This document shows, one piece after another, positions 40,767 through 49,320 of a DNA stretch of 64,000 bases (position 1 is its first letter; each line of letters opens with the position of its first letter). The stretch lies in NCBI GenBank assembly GCA_965229565.1, contig OZ245888.1:1054001-1118000 (forward strand), given 5' to 3'. A program made the translations under genes and the position numbers. Source of the DNA: JANQNX01 sp040217095 (lineage in GTDB: Bacteria; Pseudomonadota; Gammaproteobacteria; Eutrophobiales; Eutrophobiaceae). Under the pieces are notes generated by a model, which searched no databases, had not been told where the DNA came from, and saw nothing but the letters and a program-made list of their open reading frames with translations.

Positions 40767-42506
40767 ATGCCAACACTCAACTGGATAGGAAAAGAAGCTG
40801 TCGTCAAGCATCATAAAGAAGTGCCATATCGGTTATTAGAGCATGTGCCGGAACTGTCGCATGGCGATCCGAATAGCGGCAATCTTATTGTGCAGGGTGA
40901 TAATCTGCATGCATTGAAAGCTCTGTTGCCGCGTTATGCGGGCAAAGTAAAATGTATTTATATCGATCCGCCTTATAACACTGGCAACGAAAACTGGGTT
41001 TATAACGATAATGTGAATAGCCCTGAAATTAAAAAGTGGCTACACGAAGTGGTTGGAAAGGAGGGCGAAGATCTTACTAGGCATGATAAATGGCTTTGCA
41101 TGATGTATCCAAGAATGCAAATGCTCAAACAATTTTTAAGAGATGATGGATTAATATTTGTATCTATTGATGATAATGAAAATGCCACCGGACGCCTTTT
41201 TTTAGATGAAATATTTGGAAGAAAAAACTTCGTAGCTAATTTTGTCTGGAATACAGAAGGGCATACGGACAACCAGTTTCCAATAAAGATAAGTCATGAG
41301 TATGTAGTTTGCTATGCTAGAAATGCCAGCTTGGCAAAGTTTGGTTTTGTCATAGATCCAAACACTAGAGAAGAAAGTAATCTATGGAATGGGTATGCGG
41401 AAAATTCTATTACCAAAAATGGTCCCAAGAATCCCCCAAGTGAAATTGTCTTGCCTCAAGGTTTCCCTGTGCAAGTAGATACTTTGCGTCTTGAGGTATC
41501 GGAAATTCCACATGGATTGTTGGAGTCAATGAAGGAAGATAAATTAAGCAGTAACACATTAAAAAGAAAATTCGGAAAAGTGTCTTTCCCATTAAGACTT
41601 GATCAGATGATAGCTGAACATGGTCATTTGATAAAAGATTGTAGAGTTTTTTCGGGATGGGCAAATGCAAGAAAATTAAGAGAATTTATAAAAAATGATT
41701 GTGTGCCTATTGAAGAGGAAGATGGGCAAACTTTAAGTTTCCATTTGTCTTCGGGTGGTGTGATTTATTACCGCAGAGAAAGGAAGGATAAAGCTAGAAA
41801 TATAGTTTCTGTGTTAAGAAACATGGGCACTACTGAGAAAATGCGATCAGAACTAGAAGAAATGGGTATTAATTTCACATATCCCAAGCCAAAAGAACTT
41901 ATTAAATATCTTATAAAAATAGGCTCTGAAAAGAATGATTTAATCTTAGATTCCTTCGCTGGTAGTGGAACAACTGGCCATGCAGTTATGGAGATGAGTA
42001 AAAATGATGATTCGCGAAATTTTATACTTGTAGAGATTTCTGAAGATACAGCTAAAAATGTAATAGTAAAAAGACTAAACAATATCAGTAATGGTTATCT
42101 AGACAGGAAAAGTAAAGAATACAAAGGCGCAAATGTTAATTTTGAATACTTGCAGCTCAGTGATGATGTGCTATTTAATGAAATGGGTCAAATTCGAGAT
42201 GATGTGGAGTTTAGTCAAATTGCCGAATTCGTATGGTTTATCGAAACAGGAACAGGCTTTGCTGGAAAAGTAGATTCTACATTAATAGGTGAACATGAAG
42301 GTCGCGGAATTTATCTGCTTTATAACGGTATTCTAAAAGATCGTTCTATTGATGGCGGTAATGTGCTTACTAGTAAAGTATTATCAGAATTGCCTCAACA
42401 TGATGGCCCTAAAGTGATTTATGCCGCCGCTTGCCGCTTAGGCCAAGCTAAGCTGAATAAGTTGAATATTGTTTTTAAACAAACGCCCTATGAATTGAAG
42501 GTCTGA
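40767..42506 (+). CDS. mod: Type III restriction-modification DNA methyltransferase (Mod)
   Basis: A 579-residue adenine-N6 methyltransferase of the beta class: the catalytic motif DPPYNTG at 67-73 precedes the SAM-binding motif DSFAGSGTTGHAV near 392-404. Between them lies a target-recognition region (about 150-340) with no internal repeat. It should methylate one strand of an asymmetric site and give specificity to the Res subunit two bases downstream. The recognition site cannot be read from sequence. The gene is clearly more A/T-rich than the chromosomal genes around the island. Confidence 0.93.
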   Translation: MPTLNWIGKEAVVKHHKEVPYRLLEHVPELSHGDPNSGNLIVQGDNLHALKALLPRYAGKVKCIYIDPPYNTGNENWVYNDNVNSPEIKKWLHEVVGKEGEDLTRHDKWLCMMYPRMQMLKQFLRDDGLIFVSIDDNENATGRLFLDEIFGRKNFVANFVWNTEGHTDNQFPIKISHEYVVCYARNASLAKFGFVIDPNTREESNLWNGYAENSITKNGPKNPPSEIVLPQGFPVQVDTLRLEVSEIPHGLLESMKEDKLSSNTLKRKFGKVSFPLRLDQMIAEHGHLIKDCRVFSGWANARKLREFIKNDCVPIEEEDGQTLSFHLSSGGVIYYRRERKDKARNIVSVLRNMGTTEKMRSELEEMGINFTYPKPKELIKYLIKIGSEKNDLILDSFAGSGTTGHAVMEMSKNDDSRNFILVEISEDTAKNVIVKRLNNISNGYLDRKSKEYKGANVNFEYLQLSDDVLFNEMGQIRDDVEFSQIAEFVWFIETGTGFAGKVDSTLIGEHEGRGIYLLYNGILKDRSIDGGNVLTSKVLSELPQHDGPKVIYAAACRLGQAKLNKLNIVFKQTPYELKV

Positions 42507-42508
42507 CC

Positions 42509-45190
42509 ATGCCAGCATTTATACCAAAGGCATACCAAAGTTCAGTATTGGAGAGCATCGAAGAATACTTTCGCACTTGCTATTCCGAAAGCAATGCCAA
42601 TACTGCTTTTTATAAAACCACGCTAGATTTATGGGGCAAGGGCAGTGAGTTTCATCCCATAAGTGGTTTTTCCAGCGAAATGCCCTATTTCTGTTTGCGT
42701 ATCCCTACTGGCGGTGGCAAAACCTGGGTAGCTGCTAAGTCAGTACAGCTAGTTAACACGCATTTGCTACATACTGAACATAGCCTCATTTTATGGTTGG
42801 TGCCGTCAAATGCCATTCGCGAACAGACCCTTAAGGCATTAAAAGCATCCGATCATCCCTATCATTTGGCCCTAAAGGAAGCGGGGCCGATAACTGTGCT
42901 GGATCTTGAAGAGGCAAAAAATGTAACTCGGGCCACGCTAGAAACGAGTACAACAGTGATAGTGACGACGAGACAGGCCTTTCAGGTGGGTGATACTGAA
43001 TTACGCAAGGTGTATGAATCCAATGGGGCCTTAATGCAACATTTCGAGAATCTTACTGCTGAACAGACACAGGTATTGGAGACTAAAGACGGTGTTACCC
43101 CCTATTCATTGGCGAATGTTCTTCGTTTGAGAAGGCCCTTTATTATAGTAGATGAGGCCCATAACAGTCGTACGGATTTATCGTTTGAAACATTAGCTCG
43201 GTTCCGTCCTAGCGGCATCATGGAATTAACAGCGACGCCTGATACTGAAAAAACGCCGAGCAACGTCTTGCATAGTGTCTATGCGGCGGAATTAAAAGGC
43301 GAGCAGATGATTAAACTGCCTATCCGACTGGAGACAGAAGCTAACTGGCAACAGTGTTTAGCAGATGCGATTGCACGCCGGGATGAATTGCAAAGCCTTG
43401 CCGAAAAAGAAATGCGTAAAGGTGCTAAATATTTGCGCCCGGTGATTCTATTACAGGCTCAACCCAGGAATCGTCAGCATGAAACACTTGATGTGGATAA
43501 AGTAAAAGAAGAATTAATTAAGAATCATCGTATTCCCGAGGAAGAGATTATTATTGCAACGGGAGAAGAAAAAGGGCTGGAAAAAATAGCCAGTGAATTT
43601 GAGAAAGGTATTCTGGACCCGGACTGCCCTGTCAGGTTTGTCATTACCCAACAAGCCCTGGCAGAAGGCTGGGATTGCCCCTTTGCCTATGTATTGGTCA
43701 GCTTGGCCGAAATCCGTTCATCGACAGCGGTAGAGCAATTATTAGGGCGTATTCTACGCCAGCCTAATGCCAGACATTTTGATCATGATGCATTAAACCA
43801 ATCCTACGCGTTTGTAGTTTCTTCTGATTTCCAGGCCACAGCCAGCAGTTTAAGAGACCGGCTAGTACAAGGTGCGGGTTTTGAAAGACAGGAAGTGTCT
43901 GAGTTTGTGTCTGCATTAAAGCCGGAGCAGCAAAAACTTGATTACAAAAATTATTCCGGCAGAACTGAAATCCGCCCGGTTGTAATCAACGTAGAAAAAG
44001 CACCGGAGATGAAGAAAATCTCCAAGACAACGAAAGAAAAGGTGAAATGGGATAAAAAGGAAAAGCAGTTGATCATTACTGCGCCGATGTCTGAAGAAGA
44101 AGTCGAAGAAGTCGCAGCAGCGGTGAATGATGACAGCATTAAAACTGCAATACGCAAGGCGGGAGAAGCGAGTCGAAACGAGGCAATAAAAATCTTCCAG
44201 ACACCGGCCGAATTAGGCAAAGAATTTGTTGTTCCCCAATTATCGATATGGGTGCAAGGAGAGTTGGAAATATTTGACGATCCGGAAGTCTTGGGCTATC
44301 CATTTGATTTATCGACTTTCGATGCACATCCCAGTATGGAAGAGAAGCAAAGACTGAATTTAACTACTAAGGTAAATAGTGGTGGTGAAATAGATATCGA
44401 TGACTCTTCTGGTAAAGTAAAAACAACTTTTATTGCAGATTTACAACGGGATTTAGGATTCGCGTATACGCCTGAGCATTGGGATGAGGTTAGGCTTGCC
44501 GCATGGTTTTGTAAAAACATATCGATGACTTCGATTACCCACGATAAGAAAATGGCATTTGTATCTGATTGGCTACGACGTCTATTAGATCAAAACGATT
44601 ACGACCTTGGACGTGCGAATCGACAGAAGTTTGAGATAAGGACGTTACTGGAAAAACGGATTAAGGAGCTACAACAGCAAGCCATAAACGAGGCTTATCA
44701 ACAGACTTTATTTGAAGACAAAGAATCTAATGTGGTCGTTGATAACACATTCACTTACCAATTTAATCAATATTCCTATGCGCCGAATCAGGATTATGAC
44801 GATGAATATGGCCCCTATGATTTTAAAAAACACTATTACAGTCGTATTGGTGATTTTGATAGTGGTGAGGAATTTGAATGTGCGGTTTGGTTAGATCAAC
44901 AGGCAGAAAAAGGAAAGATTGATTATTGGGTCAGAAACCTGGTCAGAAAAGAAGGTTGTTCTTTCTCATTACAAAAAGCGGATAGTAAATTCTATCCTGA
45001 TTTTGTATGTAAATTACCGTCTGGTGACATTTTAGTTGTGGAATATAAAGGCGCTGACAAATGGACTACAGACAAAGTAAAAGCTGACCGTATGATCGGC
45101 GAGTTATGGGAAGAGATGAGTGATGGCAAATGCCGGTTTGTGATGGTAAAAGATAAACAATGGGAAATGATTGAAAGCAAACTTAATTGA
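42509..45190 (+). CDS. res: Type III restriction enzyme helicase-nuclease subunit (Res)
   Basis: An 893-residue superfamily 2 protein: Walker A PTGGGKT at 66-72, DEAH box VDEAHNS near 215, motif III ELTATPDTEK, motif VI region EQLLGRILRQP. The C-terminal PD-(D/E)XK nuclease has FYPDF (D831) and VVEYK (E845, K847). With Mod it should form a complex that translocates or slides on DNA and cuts near unmodified sites. All key residues are intact, so the system is probably active. It is separated from mod by two bases. Confidence 0.93.
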   Translation: MPAFIPKAYQSSVLESIEEYFRTCYSESNANTAFYKTTLDLWGKGSEFHPISGFSSEMPYFCLRIPTGGGKTWVAAKSVQLVNTHLLHTEHSLILWLVPSNAIREQTLKALKASDHPYHLALKEAGPITVLDLEEAKNVTRATLETSTTVIVTTRQAFQVGDTELRKVYESNGALMQHFENLTAEQTQVLETKDGVTPYSLANVLRLRRPFIIVDEAHNSRTDLSFETLARFRPSGIMELTATPDTEKTPSNVLHSVYAAELKGEQMIKLPIRLETEANWQQCLADAIARRDELQSLAEKEMRKGAKYLRPVILLQAQPRNRQHETLDVDKVKEELIKNHRIPEEEIIIATGEEKGLEKIASEFEKGILDPDCPVRFVITQQALAEGWDCPFAYVLVSLAEIRSSTAVEQLLGRILRQPNARHFDHDALNQSYAFVVSSDFQATASSLRDRLVQGAGFERQEVSEFVSALKPEQQKLDYKNYSGRTEIRPVVINVEKAPEMKKISKTTKEKVKWDKKEKQLIITAPMSEEEVEEVAAAVNDDSIKTAIRKAGEASRNEAIKIFQTPAELGKEFVVPQLSIWVQGELEIFDDPEVLGYPFDLSTFDAHPSMEEKQRLNLTTKVNSGGEIDIDDSSGKVKTTFIADLQRDLGFAYTPEHWDEVRLAAWFCKNISMTSITHDKKMAFVSDWLRRLLDQNDYDLGRANRQKFEIRTLLEKRIKELQQQAINEAYQQTLFEDKESNVVVDNTFTYQFNQYSYAPNQDYDDEYGPYDFKKHYYSRIGDFDSGEEFECAVWLDQQAEKGKIDYWVRNLVRKEGCSFSLQKADSKFYPDFVCKLPSGDILVVEYKGADKWTTDKVKADRMIGELWEEMSDGKCRFVMVKDKQWEMIESKLN

Positions 45191-45217
45191 ATAAGTAGCG
45201 CACATAAGGAATTTCAA

Positions 45218-46195
45218 ATGGCAAGGTTAATCCTGAAAAATAAAGAATATACACTGTTTGATTTCGATAACGAAAATGAATTGGAAAAAGCCGTTTTAGA
45301 AAATCAACAGGCATTGTTTGGCAAGGATAGTGTTTATATTGATATTAAAAAGCTTATTGGGAAGAATCGACATCGCGGTATTCCAGATGCTTTTCTGATT
45401 GATTTTTATGATTCACAAAAACCGCAACTATATATCGTTGAAAATGAATTATCATCTCATAGCGTTTATTCACATATTACTGAACAAATTGCACGTTTTA
45501 GCACGAGTGCGATTACTTCCAATGTGCAAATAAGAGAAATATTAATTAGCGCTATTAATAAAGATAAGTCACTTCTCAAAATATTCGAGAAATATTTGTC
45601 AAATATCAGTTTCAAGACAGTTACAGAATTAATGTTGTATTTGACAGAGCATCAAATAAAGATTGTTGTAGTTATAAACGAAATAACTAGTGATCTAAAT
45701 GACGCCTTTAAGATATTTCATAGCCCGCCAGATGTGGTTTTATTGCAACGTTACAAATCTGGACAAGAGGTACTTTACTATTATGAGCCCATGAGAGAAG
45801 AAATAGAAGATATTGAACAACAGAAAAAGAGAATAGGTAAGGCTGTTGAATTCGATACGGTGGTTTGTGCTGCATTTGAAGAAGGTTTTAAACATGCTTA
45901 TATCAAGAATAATGCATGGTGGTCTATTCGCCTTTCTCAGCAAGCAAGGGAAAAACTGAAATATTTGGCTATTTATGAAAAATTACCTGTTGCTCATATA
46001 AGCCATTATGCTGAAATTGATCATATTGAACCCTATAAAGACTCGGGGAAATATATCCTTTATTTAAAGAATAAAAAAACAATAAAGCCGATAAAACTAG
46101 GTAAAGGAAAGAAGGGCGAAGCTCCACAAGCGCCTAGATATACCACTTTGGATAAATTATTAAAGTCTAAGTCTGTATATCAATTGTGGAGTTAA
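45218..46195 (+). CDS. Predicted nuclease with D..ExE core, RM-associated
   Basis: A 325-residue protein. The N-terminal ~130 residues look like a restriction-endonuclease fold of the DUF91/NucS kind: GIPDAFLID (D57), then LYIVENELSS (E75, E77), where the usual ExK is ExE. The C-terminal ~100 residues have WWSIRLSQQAREKLKYLA, AHISHYAEIDHIEPY, GKYILYL and APRYTTLDKLL, a module I have seen attached to other predicted nucleases but cannot name. It is 27 nt after Res on the same strand, suggesting a shared transcript and an accessory DNA-cutting or DNA-sensing role. Confidence 0.7.
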   Translation: MARLILKNKEYTLFDFDNENELEKAVLENQQALFGKDSVYIDIKKLIGKNRHRGIPDAFLIDFYDSQKPQLYIVENELSSHSVYSHITEQIARFSTSAITSNVQIREILISAINKDKSLLKIFEKYLSNISFKTVTELMLYLTEHQIKIVVVINEITSDLNDAFKIFHSPPDVVLLQRYKSGQEVLYYYEPMREEIEDIEQQKKRIGKAVEFDTVVCAAFEEGFKHAYIKNNAWWSIRLSQQAREKLKYLAIYEKLPVAHISHYAEIDHIEPYKDSGKYILYLKNKKTIKPIKLGKGKKGEAPQAPRYTTLDKLLKSKSVYQLWS

Positions 46196-46232
46196 TTTTT
46201 GTTTTAGTATTAGAGCCTCTAAACAAGAAAAG

Positions 46233-49154
46233 ATGGAAGTTAAATCTTATTCATTAGGGATTACTGCCAAGTTTTTAGCTAGAAATACGCAAGAATTCAC
46301 TGCATTTAGTTTTAATGATTCCGCCATCCTGTTATTCAATAAAAATATCCAGGTCAAATACTCTTACGAAAACATAGTTGGAAATATAGAGCTAAATAGT
46401 GGCTTGCTTTGGTCTGAATTGTCATGGAATTTAAGAAATGATTCTGTGATCAGATTCGGATGGATTAATAAAAAGATTGCAAAGCAATTACAAGCTGAAA
46501 TTAATTCTGAAATCTTTCGTTTTTATAAAACCTACTTTAAAGAAGCCGCACAACAAATCACTAATGTCTATTCACACTTTCAAAAACTGAAACGGCATGA
46601 CAGGTATTTCAGATATTCCCATGCGCAGGAATGGCTAGTAAATCATCAAGATGTCAAAGGACTTACAGCCAGAGAGGAACGGGCAAAATATCTGGATAGT
46701 AAGATAAATAGTCAAGCAGATGAATTACATCAGTTTTTCTCAAAATCAGAAGCATATCGAAGATCCTGGAATGACAAATTCATTAGTAATAAGAAGGCAG
46801 ACTATCAACAATTCTTTGATCAGCTTGAATCCAATCCATTAACAGAGGCCCAGCGCACGGCATGTATCGAGGATGAAGATGCCAATCTGGTATTGGCAGG
46901 GGCGGGAACAGGTAAAACCAGCGCAATAGTAGGTAAGGCGGGATATTTGGTCGAATCCCAATCAGCGAAGCCTGAAGAGATACTGATGCTGGCATTCGCA
47001 AGGAAAGCCGCAGACGAAATGCAGGAAAGAGTTGAGCAGAGAATTGGAGAAAATGACCTGACCGTAAAGACTTTCCATGGTCTTGGTAAGGAGATCATTG
47101 CAAAGGTTGAGGGAAAGCAACCTTCTCTGACGAAATTGGCAGAAGATGAAAAATTAAGAATAAAGTTTATTCAGCATGTTTTATCAGAACTGTTACTCTT
47201 GGAAGACTACCGACGAAAGTTAATCAATTATTTTGCCAACTACCTTTATCCCGTAAAAAATGTTTTTGATTTTACAAAGAAGCAGGAATATATCGAATAT
47301 TGCCAGCAAGTAGAGTTGAGGGCGTTAGATGGCAGCCTGGTTAAAAGCCATGAAGAACTCACAATTGCCAATTTTCTCTATCAAAAGGGTATCAATTTTG
47401 AATATGAAGCAGACTATATTATTGATACCTCTGGCCCTGATTTTCGTAAGTACAAACCTGATTTCTATCTGCCAGATTATGAAATCTACATAGAGCATTT
47501 TGCGCTCGATGAGAATGGCAATACGCCTGCGTTTATAGACGCCGCAATATATCTAGCTGGTGTGGAATGGAAACGTTCACTACATCATCATCACGGAACA
47601 CAACTCATTGAGTCCTATAGCTATGAGCACCAACAAGGAAAACTATTAGAGAATCTTGAGGAGAGTCTGATCTCTGCAGGTGTTATTTTTGAACCACTGC
47701 CCGAAAACAAAATGCTTGAGTTGATTAAGGAGCTTGGAGAAGTCACTTCATTTAGCACTTTGATCTCTGAATTCTTAAAACTATTCAAAGCTGCGTTACT
47801 AAGCCTTAAAGAACTATATGGCATGGCAGCTGACCATGCAGATCGAGCACGAATGAAAGTCGTTGTAGAATTGTTTGAGCCTATTTATCAGAAATATCAG
47901 TCTTATCTTGATTCTCGCAACGAGATTGATTTCGAGGACATGATCGCAAAAGCAGTCGACTATGTTGAGCAAGGGTTGTTTGTATCACCTTATCGATATG
48001 TATTGGTAGATGAGTTTCAGGATATATCAGCGCCTCGGGCCAGACTGATAAAAGCATTACGCAACCAGAAGCAAGAGTGTTCTATATTTTGTGTGGGAGA
48101 TGACTGGCAGTCAATCTATCGCTTCACGGGTAGTGATGTTAGTTTGACACGCGATTTTTCAGATCATTTTGGTGCAGCGGCTACTAATATACTGGATATG
48201 ACGTTTCGATTTAATCAGCGTATTGGTGAGGTGGCTTCTCGTTTCATACAATGCAACCCGGCACAAATTAAAAAAGAAATCAAAAGCATACGAGATGTTG
48301 ATGGTTATGCTGTCACTATAATTCCCAGTAGCTCTGATGCTACTGGCTTAGAGATAGCATTAGTTCAGCTTAATAATGAAGCTAAAGCCGGAAGCAGTGT
48401 CATGGTGCTGGGTAGGTTTAAATTTATCAAACCTGATGATTTCTCCAGGTCAAAGAGAAACTACCCGAACCTCAAGATCGAATATATGACGGTACATAGC
48501 GCAAAAGGTAAGGAAGCAGATTATGTGATCGTTCTTGGTTTGAATGAAGGTAAAAATGGCTTCCCCTCCAGTAAGGTAAGTAACTCTATTTTGTCTTTGT
48601 TGTTGCCGCCTGAAGAAGATTATAAATATGCTGAAGAGCGCAGACTTTTCTATGTCGCGCTAACGCGGGCAAGACATCATGTTTATCTTGTAACGAATCC
48701 AGAGAAGGCGTCTGAATTCATTAGAGAGCTGCGTGATGCAGATTACCCCGTTACTGAACTACCTACTGATGTATCAAATACAGTGAGCTGGAGCATTCAG
48801 ATGCAATGCCCAGAATGTCAATCAGGTTACTTGGTAGAAAGAAATAACAGCTCAAGTGGAAAAATCTTTTATGCTTGTAACAATTACCCCTATTGTGAAT
48901 ATACTCAGAATGGATGCCCAAAATGTGGAAATCCTCAATTCTTTAAATATGATCACCTGAGTTGCTCATCAGAGCAATGTGCTTTTATACAACCATTATG
49001 TCCAGATTGTGGAAGTGTATTGAAATTAAGACCGGGCAAAAATGGAAGATTTTGGGGCTGTAGCCGCTATCGTAAAGGTAGTGATTTTTCCTGTGGTTAT
49101 ACTTCAAATTATATTGATTTAGAGCAACTCAAAAGAAACTCAATTTGGGAGTGA
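46233..49154 (+). CDS. HelD-like SF1 helicase with inserted nuclease domain and C-terminal zinc ribbons
   Basis: A 973-residue protein. Its N-terminal ~200 residues and helicase core match E. coli helicase IV (HelD): AGAGTGKTS at 222-230, LMLAFARKAADEM, LVDEFQDIS near 591-599, VGDDWQSIYRF, TFRFNQRIGEVA and the late motif VALTRARHHVY. Unlike HelD, a Vsr-type nuclease is inserted at about 365-480 (HEE at 373-375, KPDFYLP with D410, IEH with E421, EWK 445-447). The C-terminal ~105 residues contain several topoisomerase-type Cys4 zinc ribbons. It ends the island operon and probably unwinds and cuts foreign DNA; this is inferred from domains. Confidence 0.85.
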   Translation: MEVKSYSLGITAKFLARNTQEFTAFSFNDSAILLFNKNIQVKYSYENIVGNIELNSGLLWSELSWNLRNDSVIRFGWINKKIAKQLQAEINSEIFRFYKTYFKEAAQQITNVYSHFQKLKRHDRYFRYSHAQEWLVNHQDVKGLTAREERAKYLDSKINSQADELHQFFSKSEAYRRSWNDKFISNKKADYQQFFDQLESNPLTEAQRTACIEDEDANLVLAGAGTGKTSAIVGKAGYLVESQSAKPEEILMLAFARKAADEMQERVEQRIGENDLTVKTFHGLGKEIIAKVEGKQPSLTKLAEDEKLRIKFIQHVLSELLLLEDYRRKLINYFANYLYPVKNVFDFTKKQEYIEYCQQVELRALDGSLVKSHEELTIANFLYQKGINFEYEADYIIDTSGPDFRKYKPDFYLPDYEIYIEHFALDENGNTPAFIDAAIYLAGVEWKRSLHHHHGTQLIESYSYEHQQGKLLENLEESLISAGVIFEPLPENKMLELIKELGEVTSFSTLISEFLKLFKAALLSLKELYGMAADHADRARMKVVVELFEPIYQKYQSYLDSRNEIDFEDMIAKAVDYVEQGLFVSPYRYVLVDEFQDISAPRARLIKALRNQKQECSIFCVGDDWQSIYRFTGSDVSLTRDFSDHFGAAATNILDMTFRFNQRIGEVASRFIQCNPAQIKKEIKSIRDVDGYAVTIIPSSSDATGLEIALVQLNNEAKAGSSVMVLGRFKFIKPDDFSRSKRNYPNLKIEYMTVHSAKGKEADYVIVLGLNEGKNGFPSSKVSNSILSLLLPPEEDYKYAEERRLFYVALTRARHHVYLVTNPEKASEFIRELRDADYPVTELPTDVSNTVSWSIQMQCPECQSGYLVERNNSSSGKIFYACNNYPYCEYTQNGCPKCGNPQFFKYDHLSCSSEQCAFIQPLCPDCGSVLKLRPGKNGRFWGCSRYRKGSDFSCGYTSNYIDLEQLKRNSIWE

Positions 49155-49192
49155 TTCGTACCAGGCTATAAAAAACCTGCCCGCTTAATACA

Positions 49193-49281
49193 TAGGGGAG
49201 GAAGCATCGAGAAAGTTTATTTCGTTACCAATCGCCAGCCAGGTAATGCGGCGAAATCGTTTGATAAAATATCATAGCTTG
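49193..49281 (+). pseudogene. 5' fragment of the alpha/beta hydrolase gene, start codon lost
   Basis: The stretch from AGGGGAGG through GAGAAAGTTTATTTCGTTAC to CAGCCAGG copies the ribosome site and first ~17 codons of the intact hydrolase gene at 51710, reading (I)EKVYFVTNRQP. The ATG has become ATC, and the frame hits TAG after about 23 codons. It is a remnant at the right edge of the island, just before selO. Confidence 0.75.
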
Positions 49282-49320
49282 ATTGAGTAACCCCAGCATG
49301 TTGTGTTTAGATAAACTGTG

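Noticed and set aside
36925..49317. Integrase or transposase and attachment sites for the accessory island
   Set aside because: No recombinase gene and no convincing direct repeats joining the two ends were found, so mobility is not claimed.
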